Source of the DNA: an uncultured Pelagibacteraceae bacterium
Lineage (GTDB): Bacteria > Pseudomonadota > Alphaproteobacteria > Pelagibacterales > Pelagibacteraceae
Direction: 5' to 3'
Length of the DNA stretch: 64,000 nucleotides
Assembly: GCA_902524345.1 (NCBI GenBank)
Contig: CABZCX010000001.1
Coordinates: 253,001-317,000 of the forward strand
A program made the translations under genes and the position numbers. Each line of letters begins with the position of its first letter. Position 1 is the first letter of the stretch. Positions 54,262-62,196 of the stretch are shown in pieces. The notes under the pieces are model-generated. The model saw only the letters and a list, made by a program, of their open reading frames with translations. It did no database searches and was not told the DNA's origin.

Positions 54262-55824
54262 ATGATAAAAAAAGAAAATTTAGACAAAACAAGTGCATGG
54301 CCTTTTGTTGAGGCAAAAAAAATGCTTCGAGAAAGAAAGTCTATAATCGAAAAAAAAGGTAAAATTACTCTACAAACAGGTTACGGCCCTAGTGGACTTC
54401 CTCACATAGGAACGTTTGGTGAAGTTGCTAGAACCTCAATGATTGTTAATGCTTTAAAACATCTTACCGATCTTCCTACTGAAATTATTACTTTTTCTGA
54501 TGATATGGATGGACTTAGAAAAGTTCCAGATAATGTACCGAATAAAGATTTGCTTGAAGAAAACTTACATAAACCGTTAACTAAAGTTCCAGACCCGTTT
54601 AAAAAGTTTGATAGCTTTGGAGAACATAATAATCAAATGCTTAAAAATTTTTTAGATAATTTTAACTTTAAATATAGTTTTAAAAGTTCAACAAAACTCT
54701 ACAAGTCAGGTTTTTTTAATTCATCACTTCAAGAAATTTTAAAAAATTATGATGGAATTATGAATATCATATTGCCCACCTTGGGAAAGGAGCGTCAGAA
54801 AACATATTGTCCTTTTTTACCTATTTGTCCCGATACAGGTCATGTTTTAGAAATTCCGATGAAAGAAATAAATAAAGAAAAATCGACAATAATTTTTGAT
54901 AATAATGGGAAAGATTTAGAGATGAGTATTCTAGATGGCAATTGCAAGCTTCAATGGAAAGTAGATTGGGCGATGAGATGGTATGCTTTAGATGTAGATT
55001 TTGAGATGTATGGAAAAGATCTTATTGAGAGCGCAATTCTATCCTCAAAAATAATAAAACTAATAGGAAAAACAAACCCATCTGGATTCGCTTATGAATT
55101 ATTTTTAGATGAAAAAGGGGAGAAAATTTCTAAATCAAAGGGAAATGGAATTACGATTGATCAATGGCTAAAATATGCTTCACCAGAAAGTCTTTCTTTA
55201 TATATGTATCAAAATCCCAAAAGAGCTAAAAAACTTTATAAAGAAATTGTTTCAAAAACTGTTGATGAATATCTAGAATTATTGGAAAAGGCGAAAAATC
55301 AAGATGATTTCAAGTTGTTAATGAATCCTGTATGGCATGTACATGATAGTAAAGTTCCTGAAGAAAAAATGATAATGTCCTTTTCAATGCTTTTAAATCT
55401 TGTTGAAACAAGTAATGCTGACAGTGAAGAGCTTCTATGGAAATTTGTAAAGAAATATAAAAAAGATATTGAGGAAAAAGATTATCCAATTTTTAATGAT
55501 TTAGTAGGATATGCAATTAAATATTTTAACGATGTCATAAAAAAACAAAAAAAATATAAAATACCCAATAATGATGAAAAAATTGCACTTAAGGCTTTAG
55601 TTAGTACATTAGATAATTGTAATGATAAAATGTCACCAGAGGATATCCAAACATTGATTTATTCAACTGGTAAAGAAAATGGATACTCAAAAAATTTAAG
55701 AGACTGGTTTAAATTAATTTATGAAGTTGTTTTCGGTGACCAAAATGGACCACGAATGGGATTTTTTATAAGTTTTTTTGGTGTCCAAGAAACAAAAGAT
55801 CTTATACAAAAAAGAGTAAAATGA
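54262..55824 (+). CDS. lysS: Class I lysyl-tRNA synthetase
   Basis: This is the archaeal-type class I LysRS found in most alphaproteobacteria, not the class II enzyme. The class I motifs are PHIG (residues 47-50, HIGH motif) in GPSGLPHIGTFGEV and KISKS (288-292, KMSKS motif). Cysteines in CPFLPICPDTG resemble the zinc-binding insert. The length is 520 residues. Its stop overlaps the pyrD start by 4 bases. Confidence 0.96.
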   Translation: MIKKENLDKTSAWPFVEAKKMLRERKSIIEKKGKITLQTGYGPSGLPHIGTFGEVARTSMIVNALKHLTDLPTEIITFSDDMDGLRKVPDNVPNKDLLEENLHKPLTKVPDPFKKFDSFGEHNNQMLKNFLDNFNFKYSFKSSTKLYKSGFFNSSLQEILKNYDGIMNIILPTLGKERQKTYCPFLPICPDTGHVLEIPMKEINKEKSTIIFDNNGKDLEMSILDGNCKLQWKVDWAMRWYALDVDFEMYGKDLIESAILSSKIIKLIGKTNPSGFAYELFLDEKGEKISKSKGNGITIDQWLKYASPESLSLYMYQNPKRAKKLYKEIVSKTVDEYLELLEKAKNQDDFKLLMNPVWHVHDSKVPEEKMIMSFSMLLNLVETSNADSEELLWKFVKKYKKDIEEKDYPIFNDLVGYAIKYFNDVIKKQKKYKIPNNDEKIALKALVSTLDNCNDKMSPEDIQTLIYSTGKENGYSKNLRDWFKLIYEVVFGDQNGPRMGFFISFFGVQETKDLIQKRVK

Positions 55825-56867
55825 TGTTTTCAAATTTAAGATCTTTGATTTTTAAATTAGATCCAGAGACAGCCCATAATTTGGCTATAAAATCGCTAAA
55901 ATTTAATTTTATTCCAAATATTTTAGATCGTGAAAAAAATAATCCCTTGTTTGAAACAAAATTATTTAATAAAAAATTAGAAAATCCTATTGGTATGGCG
56001 GCAGGTTTTGATAAAAATGCTGAAGTATATAATTCATTATTTAAATTGGGGTTCGGATTTGTAGAGGTAGGTACCATAACTCCTTTAAAGCAATACGGAA
56101 ATCCTAAACCAAGAGTATTTAGATTAGAAGAGGATGAGGCATTAATAAATAGACTTGGCTTTAATAACTCTGGTGCAGAAAATATAGTCCGTAGAATTAA
56201 ATCTAATAAACAGATTGGTTTATTGGGTATAAATATTGGACCAAATAAAGATTCTGAAAATAGACTTGAGGACTATTTAAAGTGTCTTAAAACTTTCCAT
56301 AATGTTGCTGATTATATTACTATAAATATTTCTTCACCAAATACTGAGGATCTAAGAAATTTTCACGATCAATCAAAATTAAATGAATTGTTAAAAGAAA
56401 TAGAGAATGAAAAAAAAGAATTAAATTCAACAATTCCATTAGCAGTAAAAGTTTCTCCTGATATAGATGATAAAGAAATTAATAACATTTCAGATGTATT
56501 ATTAAATAATAACATTGAGGTTGTTATTATTTCAAATACTTCAGACTCAACTAGGGATAGTTTAAATAATATACAAAAGCACCAAAAAGGGGGTCTATCT
56601 GGAAAACCAATTGAAGAAATATCTACTAATTTAATTAATAAATTTTACAAAATTCTCAATGGAAGAATTAAAATTATAGGTGTTGGTGGAGTTGATTCAG
56701 GAAAAAGCGCTTATGAAAAATTTTTAGCGGGTGCTAATTATGTTCAACTTTACACAGGAATGGTTTATAGAGGGCCTAATATTGTAAATTTAATTAAAAA
56801 AGAGCTTAAAGAATTACTGATAAAAGACGGTGTTAAGAATTTCTCAGAAATTATAGGAAAAAAATAA
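55821..56867 (+). CDS. pyrD: Dihydroorotate dehydrogenase (quinone), class 2
   Basis: PyrD oxidises dihydroorotate to orotate at the inner membrane and passes electrons to quinone. The N-terminal helices (DPETAHNLAIKSL) that dock to the membrane, GMAAGFDKNAEV, the catalytic-serine region INISSPNTEDLRNF (Ser171/172) and VGGVDSGKSAYEKFLAGA mark class 2. The length is 348 residues. It follows lysS with a 4-base overlap. Confidence 0.96.
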   Translation: MMFSNLRSLIFKLDPETAHNLAIKSLKFNFIPNILDREKNNPLFETKLFNKKLENPIGMAAGFDKNAEVYNSLFKLGFGFVEVGTITPLKQYGNPKPRVFRLEEDEALINRLGFNNSGAENIVRRIKSNKQIGLLGINIGPNKDSENRLEDYLKCLKTFHNVADYITINISSPNTEDLRNFHDQSKLNELLKEIENEKKELNSTIPLAVKVSPDIDDKEINNISDVLLNNNIEVVIISNTSDSTRDSLNNIQKHQKGGLSGKPIEEISTNLINKFYKILNGRIKIIGVGGVDSGKSAYEKFLAGANYVQLYTGMVYRGPNIVNLIKKELKELLIKDGVKNFSEIIGKK

Positions 56868-56885
56868 AATTTAAATTTTATAAAC

Positions 56886-56914
56886 TTGACGCAAGCATTT
56901 TCTAATCTTATATA
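56886..56914 (+). promoter_or_regulatory. Promoter of rpmB with an almost absent leader
   Basis: TTGACG (56886-56891), a 17-base spacer and TATATA (56909-56914) form a near-consensus promoter in the 58-base gap before rpmB. The -10 box ends only 11 bases before the ATG at 56926, so the mRNA leader would be about 4-7 bases, too short for a Shine-Dalgarno site. Confidence 0.7.
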
Positions 56915-56925
56915 GTCGATTTATT

Positions 56926-57240
56926 ATGTCAAAAAAATGTGAACTTACTGGGAAAATTCCAATGAAAGGTCATAATGTTAGTCACGCTAACAATAAGACA
57001 AAAAGAAGATTTTTACCAAATTTAAAAAAAGTTAAGTTCACCAGTGAACTTTTAAAAAGAAGTTTAAAATTAACAGTCAGTAATGCTGGAGTAAGATCAG
57101 TCGACAAGAAAGGAAGCTTTGACGAATTTTTAAAGACTGTAAAAAACAAAAATTTATCACCAAGATTGAAAAAATTAAAAAAAAACCTTTTGATTAAGTC
57201 ACCATTTCAAAAAAAAATAATCCAATCTAAAAACGCCTAA
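56926..57240 (+). CDS. rpmB: Ribosomal protein bL28
   Basis: bL28 of the 50S subunit, 104 residues, starting [20 protein letters not shown] and containing [11 protein letters not shown], both family hallmarks. The length matches the longer alphaproteobacterial form. Its last base is the first base of the next gene (TAATG overlap), so the queuosine transporter is translated from the same message. Confidence 0.97.
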   Translation: MSKKCELTGKIPMKGHNVSHANNKTKRRFLPNLKKVKFTSELLKRSLKLTVSNAGVRSVDKKGSFDEFLKTVKNKNLSPRLKKLKKNLLIKSPFQKKIIQSKNA

Positions 57241-57788
57241 TGAATAAATTATTTTTGTTACTCTCATTTATTATGGGGGTTGTAGTTTTAGCTTCAAACT
57301 ACTTAGTTCAGTTCCCAATTAACTATTATGGTTTAGAAGAGTTATTAACTTACGGTGCTTTTAGTTATCCTATTGCCTTTTTAATCACAGACTTGGCCAA
57401 TAGATCTTTTGGAAAAATTGTGGCTAGAAAGATTGTATATATTGGTTTTACGATTGGAATTTTATTTACATTGGTGTTCTCGACAAATTTTACCGATCTT
57501 ATTTCAATTAGAATTGCAATAGGATCAGGGACGGCATTTATAATTGCTCAACTTTTAGACGTTCAAATTTTTGATCAGTTGAGAAAAAGAAAATGGTACA
57601 TAGCTCCTTTAACATCGTCTTTAATTGGCTCAACAGTAGATACATTTCTGTTCTTCTCGATTTCGTTTTATGGAACAGGAATACCTTGGACCACTCTTTC
57701 ATTAGGAGATTTAGCAGTAAAAATTTTTGTCGCTTTAATAATGTTAATACCTTTTAGAATGTTACTCGGTACTCTTAAAGCTGCTTAA
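57240..57788 (+). CDS. Queuosine precursor transporter (VUT/YhhQ family)
   Basis: The 182-residue protein has about five to six membrane helices and the family block LITDLANRSFGKIVARKIVYIGF, plus RIAIGSGTAFIIAQLLDVQIFDQLRK. YhhQ-type proteins import 7-cyano- or 7-aminomethyl-7-deazaguanine for tRNA queuosine. It is coupled to rpmB by a TAATG overlap. Its stop codon abuts that of agmatinase in TTAATTAA (57785-57792). Confidence 0.88.
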   Translation: MNKLFLLLSFIMGVVVLASNYLVQFPINYYGLEELLTYGAFSYPIAFLITDLANRSFGKIVARKIVYIGFTIGILFTLVFSTNFTDLISIRIAIGSGTAFIIAQLLDVQIFDQLRKRKWYIAPLTSSLIGSTVDTFLFFSISFYGTGIPWTTLSLGDLAVKIFVALIMLIPFRMLLGTLKAA

Positions 57789-58664
57789 TTAAGTTAGGAA
57801 TTTATAAGATAAAATTTTGTAAGCTAACTTTGCGACTAAAAAATTGTAAGAGTTAAATCCTTTAATTGGCGCAAGCTCATTAATATCTGCTCCAACAATG
57901 TTTGAATTTTTTGCAGCAATTTTTAATATTTCTAAAGTTTCATCCCAAAATAGACCACCTGGCTCAGGGGTTCCAGTTGCCGGCATTAGGCTTGAGTCAA
58001 ATCCATCAACATCAAATGTTAAATAGACGGTTTTATTAGAAATTATTCTTTTGAATTTTTTTAAATTCCATTTTTTTTTATCTTTAGCCCAAAAAATTTC
58101 TATCCTATTTGAATTTTTTTTAAGATATGGGACTTCTTCTTTTGATATATTTCTTATACCAAATGATACTAAAGATACGTTTTTATGATCTAAACACCTT
58201 CTAATTGCAGACGCATGAGAAAACTTCTGATTATTATAACTGTTTCTTAAATCTGCATGTGCATCAAAATGAAGTATTAAAATTTTGTTAAATTTTTTCA
58301 CAAAAGGTTTAATACAACCAGGAGTTATCGAATGTTCACCACCTAGTGTTAAAGGAAATTTTTTTTTACTTAAAATCCTCTCATTTAACTCAGAGATTTG
58401 GTTTAAAGCAATTTTAATATTATTATTAATTTTAAATGGTTTAATTGTTTTAATTCCTATTTTCTTAAATGGTTCACAATTAAATTCCTCATCGTATAAT
58501 TCCACCTGATGAGACGCTTTTATAATTTCTTTAGGACCATTCTTTGTGCCACTTCCATAACTAACAGTTTTTTCAAGCCCAAATGGGATGACTATAGCCT
58601 TTTCATTTATACTAAATTTGTTATCAATTCCTAAAAAACCTTTTTTATTAGACAAATAATTCAA
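57789..58664 (-). CDS. speB: Agmatinase / ureohydrolase family enzyme
   Basis: A binuclear manganese ureohydrolase of 291 residues with metal ligands His111 (GGEHS), Asp134, His136 and Asp138 (HFDAHADLR) and Asp218 and Asp220 (TFDVDGFDSS), and the guanidino-site block ATGTPEPGGLFW. It would release urea from agmatine to give putrescine, or act on another guanidino compound. It is the third gene of a polyamine-type cluster behind a deoxyhypusine-synthase-like gene (3-base gap). The exact substrate cannot be fixed from sequence. Confidence 0.88.
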   Translation of the reverse strand: MNYLSNKKGFLGIDNKFSINEKAIVIPFGLEKTVSYGSGTKNGPKEIIKASHQVELYDEEFNCEPFKKIGIKTIKPFKINNNIKIALNQISELNERILSKKKFPLTLGGEHSITPGCIKPFVKKFNKILILHFDAHADLRNSYNNQKFSHASAIRRCLDHKNVSLVSFGIRNISKEEVPYLKKNSNRIEIFWAKDKKKWNLKKFKRIISNKTVYLTFDVDGFDSSLMPATGTPEPGGLFWDETLEILKIAAKNSNIVGADINELAPIKGFNSYNFLVAKLAYKILSYKFLT

Positions 58665-58667
58665 TTT

Positions 58668-59711
58668 TTATCCAAATATTTTAGAGAAATTTTTTCTATC
58701 TCTATTTTTCCAATCACCTGTGTGATAAGCATCACTTGCAATTAACGGTAAAACAGTTGTTGCTTCAGCAAAAACCATTTGTTCTTTGGTTGTATCGACT
58801 TTACCCCATGAACTTGCCTCTTTAAGTGTTGAGCTGCTACAAGCACCATCTCTTGAATCTGCAACTGTAATTTGTACAGCATATTTATGCATATCTACAT
58901 TTTTACCTAAAAGTTCGGCACATATAACAGTATCCTGAATAAAATTTTTTGGAACTCCACCACCAATCATAAACAATCCAGAACCTTTAGATTTAATCTT
59001 TATTTCAGTTAATTCTCTAAATTCTTTAATAGAGTCTATTGTGATGTGATTATTAGGATTTCTTTCTTGATGCATTACTAGGCCAAAACCTGCACTGGAG
59101 TCTGTAAATGCTGGACAGAATATTGGAACATTATTATCATACGCTGTTTCTATTAAAGAACCTTTCTTCTTTGCATTTGATTTTAAATATTTTCCAATTT
59201 CTTTTATAAACTCTCTTGATGTATAAGCTTTAGGTTCCAACTTGTCAGCTATTTCACCTATTATTTTATCACACATTTGAAGTTCTTCTTCATCAATGTA
59301 AGTATCGTAAATTCTATCTATGTAGTTATTTCTTAATTCATTATCATTTTGGTACTGAGAACCCTGATAATGTTTAAATCCAAGCGCCTCAAAAAAATCC
59401 ATATCAATTATTGATGCACCAGTTGCTACAATTGCATCGACCATATTATACTTCACCATATCTCGGTAAATATGCATGCATCCAGCTGCAGAAGTAGATC
59501 CAGCTAAGGTTAGAAATATTGTGCAATCCTTATCTTTCAACATATCATTATATATCTCAGATGCATTTGCTGTTTCTCTTGAAACAAAAGACATTTTTTT
59601 CATGGAAGAAATAATTTTTCTAGAGTCAAATGAGGTAATATCTATATGTTCAACTGGGCTTTTAAGAAAATCTTTTTTGCTATTATGGCCGAGATTTTTT
59701 TTTTCAGACAT
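58668..59711 (-). CDS. Deoxyhypusine-synthase-like protein (probable aminobutyl transferase)
   Basis: The 347-residue protein is a clear homologue of eukaryotic and archaeal deoxyhypusine synthase: FLTLAGSTSAAGCM, VATGASIIDMDF, the NAD-site block SKGSGLFMIGGGVPKNF and the SSWGK motif, where Lys304 aligns with the catalytic lysine of the human enzyme. Bacteria have no eIF5A, so the amine acceptor must be different; homospermidine or a guanidino-polyamine is likely. It lies between agmatinase (3-base gap) and a PLP decarboxylase (1-base overlap). The gene name is left open. Confidence 0.9.
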   Translation of the reverse strand: MSEKKNLGHNSKKDFLKSPVEHIDITSFDSRKIISSMKKMSFVSRETANASEIYNDMLKDKDCTIFLTLAGSTSAAGCMHIYRDMVKYNMVDAIVATGASIIDMDFFEALGFKHYQGSQYQNDNELRNNYIDRIYDTYIDEEELQMCDKIIGEIADKLEPKAYTSREFIKEIGKYLKSNAKKKGSLIETAYDNNVPIFCPAFTDSSAGFGLVMHQERNPNNHITIDSIKEFRELTEIKIKSKGSGLFMIGGGVPKNFIQDTVICAELLGKNVDMHKYAVQITVADSRDGACSSSTLKEASSWGKVDTTKEQMVFAEATTVLPLIASDAYHTGDWKNRDRKNFSKIFG

Positions 59712-60895
59712 TAAGCAACTAATATGGCTTTATTAGCGTCTTTCCCATATAGACTCATTATTGGATTATCTTCAACTTCATAAATTTCATTAGAGAAGAA
59801 ACCATTAAATTCTGTTCTAAATGTAAGACCATACGCACCAAGCTGACCAAGCTCAATATAATCATTTTCTTTAATATTATTGGGTAAAACAAAAGGACCT
59901 TTCATGTAATCCATACTGTCACAAGTTGGACCATAAAAATCAAAGGCTGTTAACTTTTTAGAAATTATTTTATTAGAACTTTCTTTAATTAATTTTGACG
60001 GGAAAACTATATTTGGTGTTCCAGCATCAAAAAGAGTGCCATAAGTACCATCATTAATATAAAGCTTTTGTTTTTTTCTTAAGTTTACTCTAACAATTGT
60101 TGATCCGCTTTCAGCAACTAATGCTCTCCCTGGTTCACATATGATTTCAGGTAAGTTATTTAATTTTAAGTTATCTAAACTCATTTTTATTTCTTGAAAA
60201 TAATTATCTAATGATTGCGGAATTAAATCTGGGTATATAGTTGGAAATCCTCCACCAACATTTATGTATTCTGGTACAATTTTTGTTTTCTTAATTATAT
60301 TACCTATCTCAGCTATTCCTTTTGCGTAAGAAATTGGATGCATACATTGTGATCCAACATGAAAACTCAAGCCAATTTTTTTTGCATATTGTTTTGCAAG
60401 TCTCAATAATCCAGTAGCCTCATTGTTCATGGCTCCAAATTTTTTTGATAAGTCTATTTCTGCGTGTTCATTTGATACTGCAACCCTTACAAAAATTTCA
60501 AGATCTTTAGCATTTTTAGTACTCTCAATTATTTTTATTAATTCTTCTTTAGTATCTAGTGCAAACGTTTTTACGCCATACTTAAAATAAGCTTCTTCTA
60601 CATCCTCACGACTTTTCACCGTGTGCATAAAAGAACATTTTGCACTCTGGCTAAATTTTCTAACAGACTTAATTTCTGATATTGATGCAACATCAAATTC
60701 ACTGATACCACTTTTTACGAGAGTTTTAATTACTTCTGGATGAGGATTTGTTTTAACGGCATATAAAATTCTACCGGGAAATTTTTTTTGAAAAAACTTT
60801 GATGCAGAAAGAATTGATTTCTTTCTTATACAATAGACCGGTTTATCTGGTTTCAGCTGATTTACTAAATTTTCAACTGATGTAAATTTTTGCAT
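59711..60895 (-). CDS. Fold-type III PLP decarboxylase (ornithine/lysine/arginine-type)
   Basis: A 394-residue decarboxylase with the PLP lysine Lys48 in ILYAVKTNPHPEV, FHVGSQCMHP, the glycine-rich phosphate loop NVGGGFPTIYP and the C-terminal GPTCDSMDY with the active-site cysteine. This is the eukaryotic-ODC-like family. It could make putrescine from ornithine, cadaverine from lysine or, less usually, agmatine from arginine. The start ATG has a G-rich site GAGGGGG (60909-60903 on the minus strand) seven bases upstream. It is the first gene of the polyamine cluster. Confidence 0.9.
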   Translation of the reverse strand: MQKFTSVENLVNQLKPDKPVYCIRKKSILSASKFFQKKFPGRILYAVKTNPHPEVIKTLVKSGISEFDVASISEIKSVRKFSQSAKCSFMHTVKSREDVEEAYFKYGVKTFALDTKEELIKIIESTKNAKDLEIFVRVAVSNEHAEIDLSKKFGAMNNEATGLLRLAKQYAKKIGLSFHVGSQCMHPISYAKGIAEIGNIIKKTKIVPEYINVGGGFPTIYPDLIPQSLDNYFQEIKMSLDNLKLNNLPEIICEPGRALVAESGSTIVRVNLRKKQKLYINDGTYGTLFDAGTPNIVFPSKLIKESSNKIISKKLTAFDFYGPTCDSMDYMKGPFVLPNNIKENDYIELGQLGAYGLTFRTEFNGFFSNEIYEVEDNPIMSLYGKDANKAILVA

Positions 60896-61042
60896 ATAAA
60901 TGCCCCCTCAAAAAAAATTTAACAAAAAAAAAGCTTTTTATTTAAAAAACTTTAATAAATCGAGCAATTAATCCAATAGTAAGGCAATGTAAAGAAAATA
61001 ATACCCTATTGAATCGTGGAAAAAAAACACCATATAAGGCTT

Positions 61043-61606
61043 ATGAGAGTAGACGCTACATTGAAAAATTTGAGTGATTTTGAGAACAAATCACTATTAA
61101 TTGTCGATGATGACAATCCGTTTAGAGAGAGATTGGCTAGGGCAATGGAAAAAAAAGGTTTTGAGGTATTTCAAGCTGAGAGTGTGCAAAAAGGAATAGA
61201 ATCCGTCAAATCTAAAAAACCTGGTTTTGCTGTAGTTGATCTAAGGTTGAATGATGGTAATGGATTAGAAGTAGTAAAAGAAATACAATCAAATAACTCA
61301 TCAAGCAGAATAATAATGTTAACTGGTTATGGAAATATACCAACTGCTGTGGCTGCAATTAAAGAAGGTGCTATAGACTATTTGGCTAAACCTGCAGATG
61401 CAGATGATGTGGAAAAAGCTCTTTTAGCTGATCCAAATAAAAAGGCAGTTCCACCAGAAAATCCAATGTCAGCAGATAGAGTAAAATGGGAACACATTCA
61501 CAGGGTTTTTGAATTATGTAATAGAAATGTTTCTGAAACAGCAAGAAGACTAAAAATGCATAGAAGAACGTTACAAAGAATTTTATCTAAAAGATCTCCT
61601 AAGTAA
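61043..61606 (+). CDS. regA: Response regulator of the RegA/ActR/PrrA type
   Basis: A two-domain regulator: receiver domain with acidic pocket IVDDDNP, phospho-accepting Asp in FAVVDLRLNDG, and Lys in YLAKPADADDV, joined by a linker to a Fis-type helix-turn-helix (NVSETARRLKMHRRTLQRIL). RegA/ActR proteins adjust redox and energy genes in alphaproteobacteria. I prefer ATG 61043, giving about 187 residues; an in-frame GTG at 61016 adds nine residues. No sensor kinase (RegB) gene is beside it. The end overlaps bioY by 8 bases. Confidence 0.92.
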   Translation: MRVDATLKNLSDFENKSLLIVDDDNPFRERLARAMEKKGFEVFQAESVQKGIESVKSKKPGFAVVDLRLNDGNGLEVVKEIQSNNSSSRIIMLTGYGNIPTAVAAIKEGAIDYLAKPADADDVEKALLADPNKKAVPPENPMSADRVKWEHIHRVFELCNRNVSETARRLKMHRRTLQRILSKRSPK

Positions 61607-62150
61607 ATTTCCTAATTTTAAGTAATTGTTTTGATATCACTGTGAGTATCAAGATTTTATAGATTTCTATTAGTAAAAACGGTTTTGCTCCAACTGAGAA
61701 AACATCATTAAAAGTCTTATCGAAACCCATATAATTCCACAGACCTCCTAATCCAAAAATATAAATTAAACTTACCGAAAATAATAAATATAAAAACACA
61801 ATTATTGGGTCTTTATTTTCATTTATATGACCTGCAAAAAATGCAGTAAAAATAAAACCAACTAAGTAACCTCCGGTTGGACCTAAAAGATATCCAATGC
61901 CACCACCTTGAGCAAAAACTGGTAGTCCAAAAGATCCCTCAAGCAAATATAAAATAACAGTTAGTGTTGCTAATTTATATCCCAATATTATCCCAAGAAA
62001 CATAACTACAAAAGTTTGCATAGTTGCAGGCACTAAAGTAAATGGAGTTTGTATCTTAGATGATATAGCTAGTAAAGCTGTCCCAATTATTACCAAAATA
62101 GCTGATTTGATTATTTTCGAATTGTTGATAATGTTTTTAGTAAGTTCCAT
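61599..62150 (-). CDS. bioY: Biotin transporter BioY (ECF S component)
   Basis: The 183-residue membrane protein has six helices and the BioY signature FVVMFLGIILGYKLATLTVILYLLEG-type region and GGIGYLLGPTGGYLVGF. It binds and imports biotin, alone or with an ECF energy module whose genes are not here. It suggests that the cell takes up biotin. It is convergent with regA, and only 46 bases separate its start from polA. Confidence 0.93.
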   Translation of the reverse strand: MELTKNIINNSKIIKSAILVIIGTALLAISSKIQTPFTLVPATMQTFVVMFLGIILGYKLATLTVILYLLEGSFGLPVFAQGGGIGYLLGPTGGYLVGFIFTAFFAGHINENKDPIIVFLYLLFSVSLIYIFGLGGLWNYMGFDKTFNDVFSVGAKPFLLIEIYKILILTVISKQLLKIRKFT

Positions 62151-62196
62151 AAAATAATAATACTGTTATTTTATTAATAATCTATATTAATTTATA

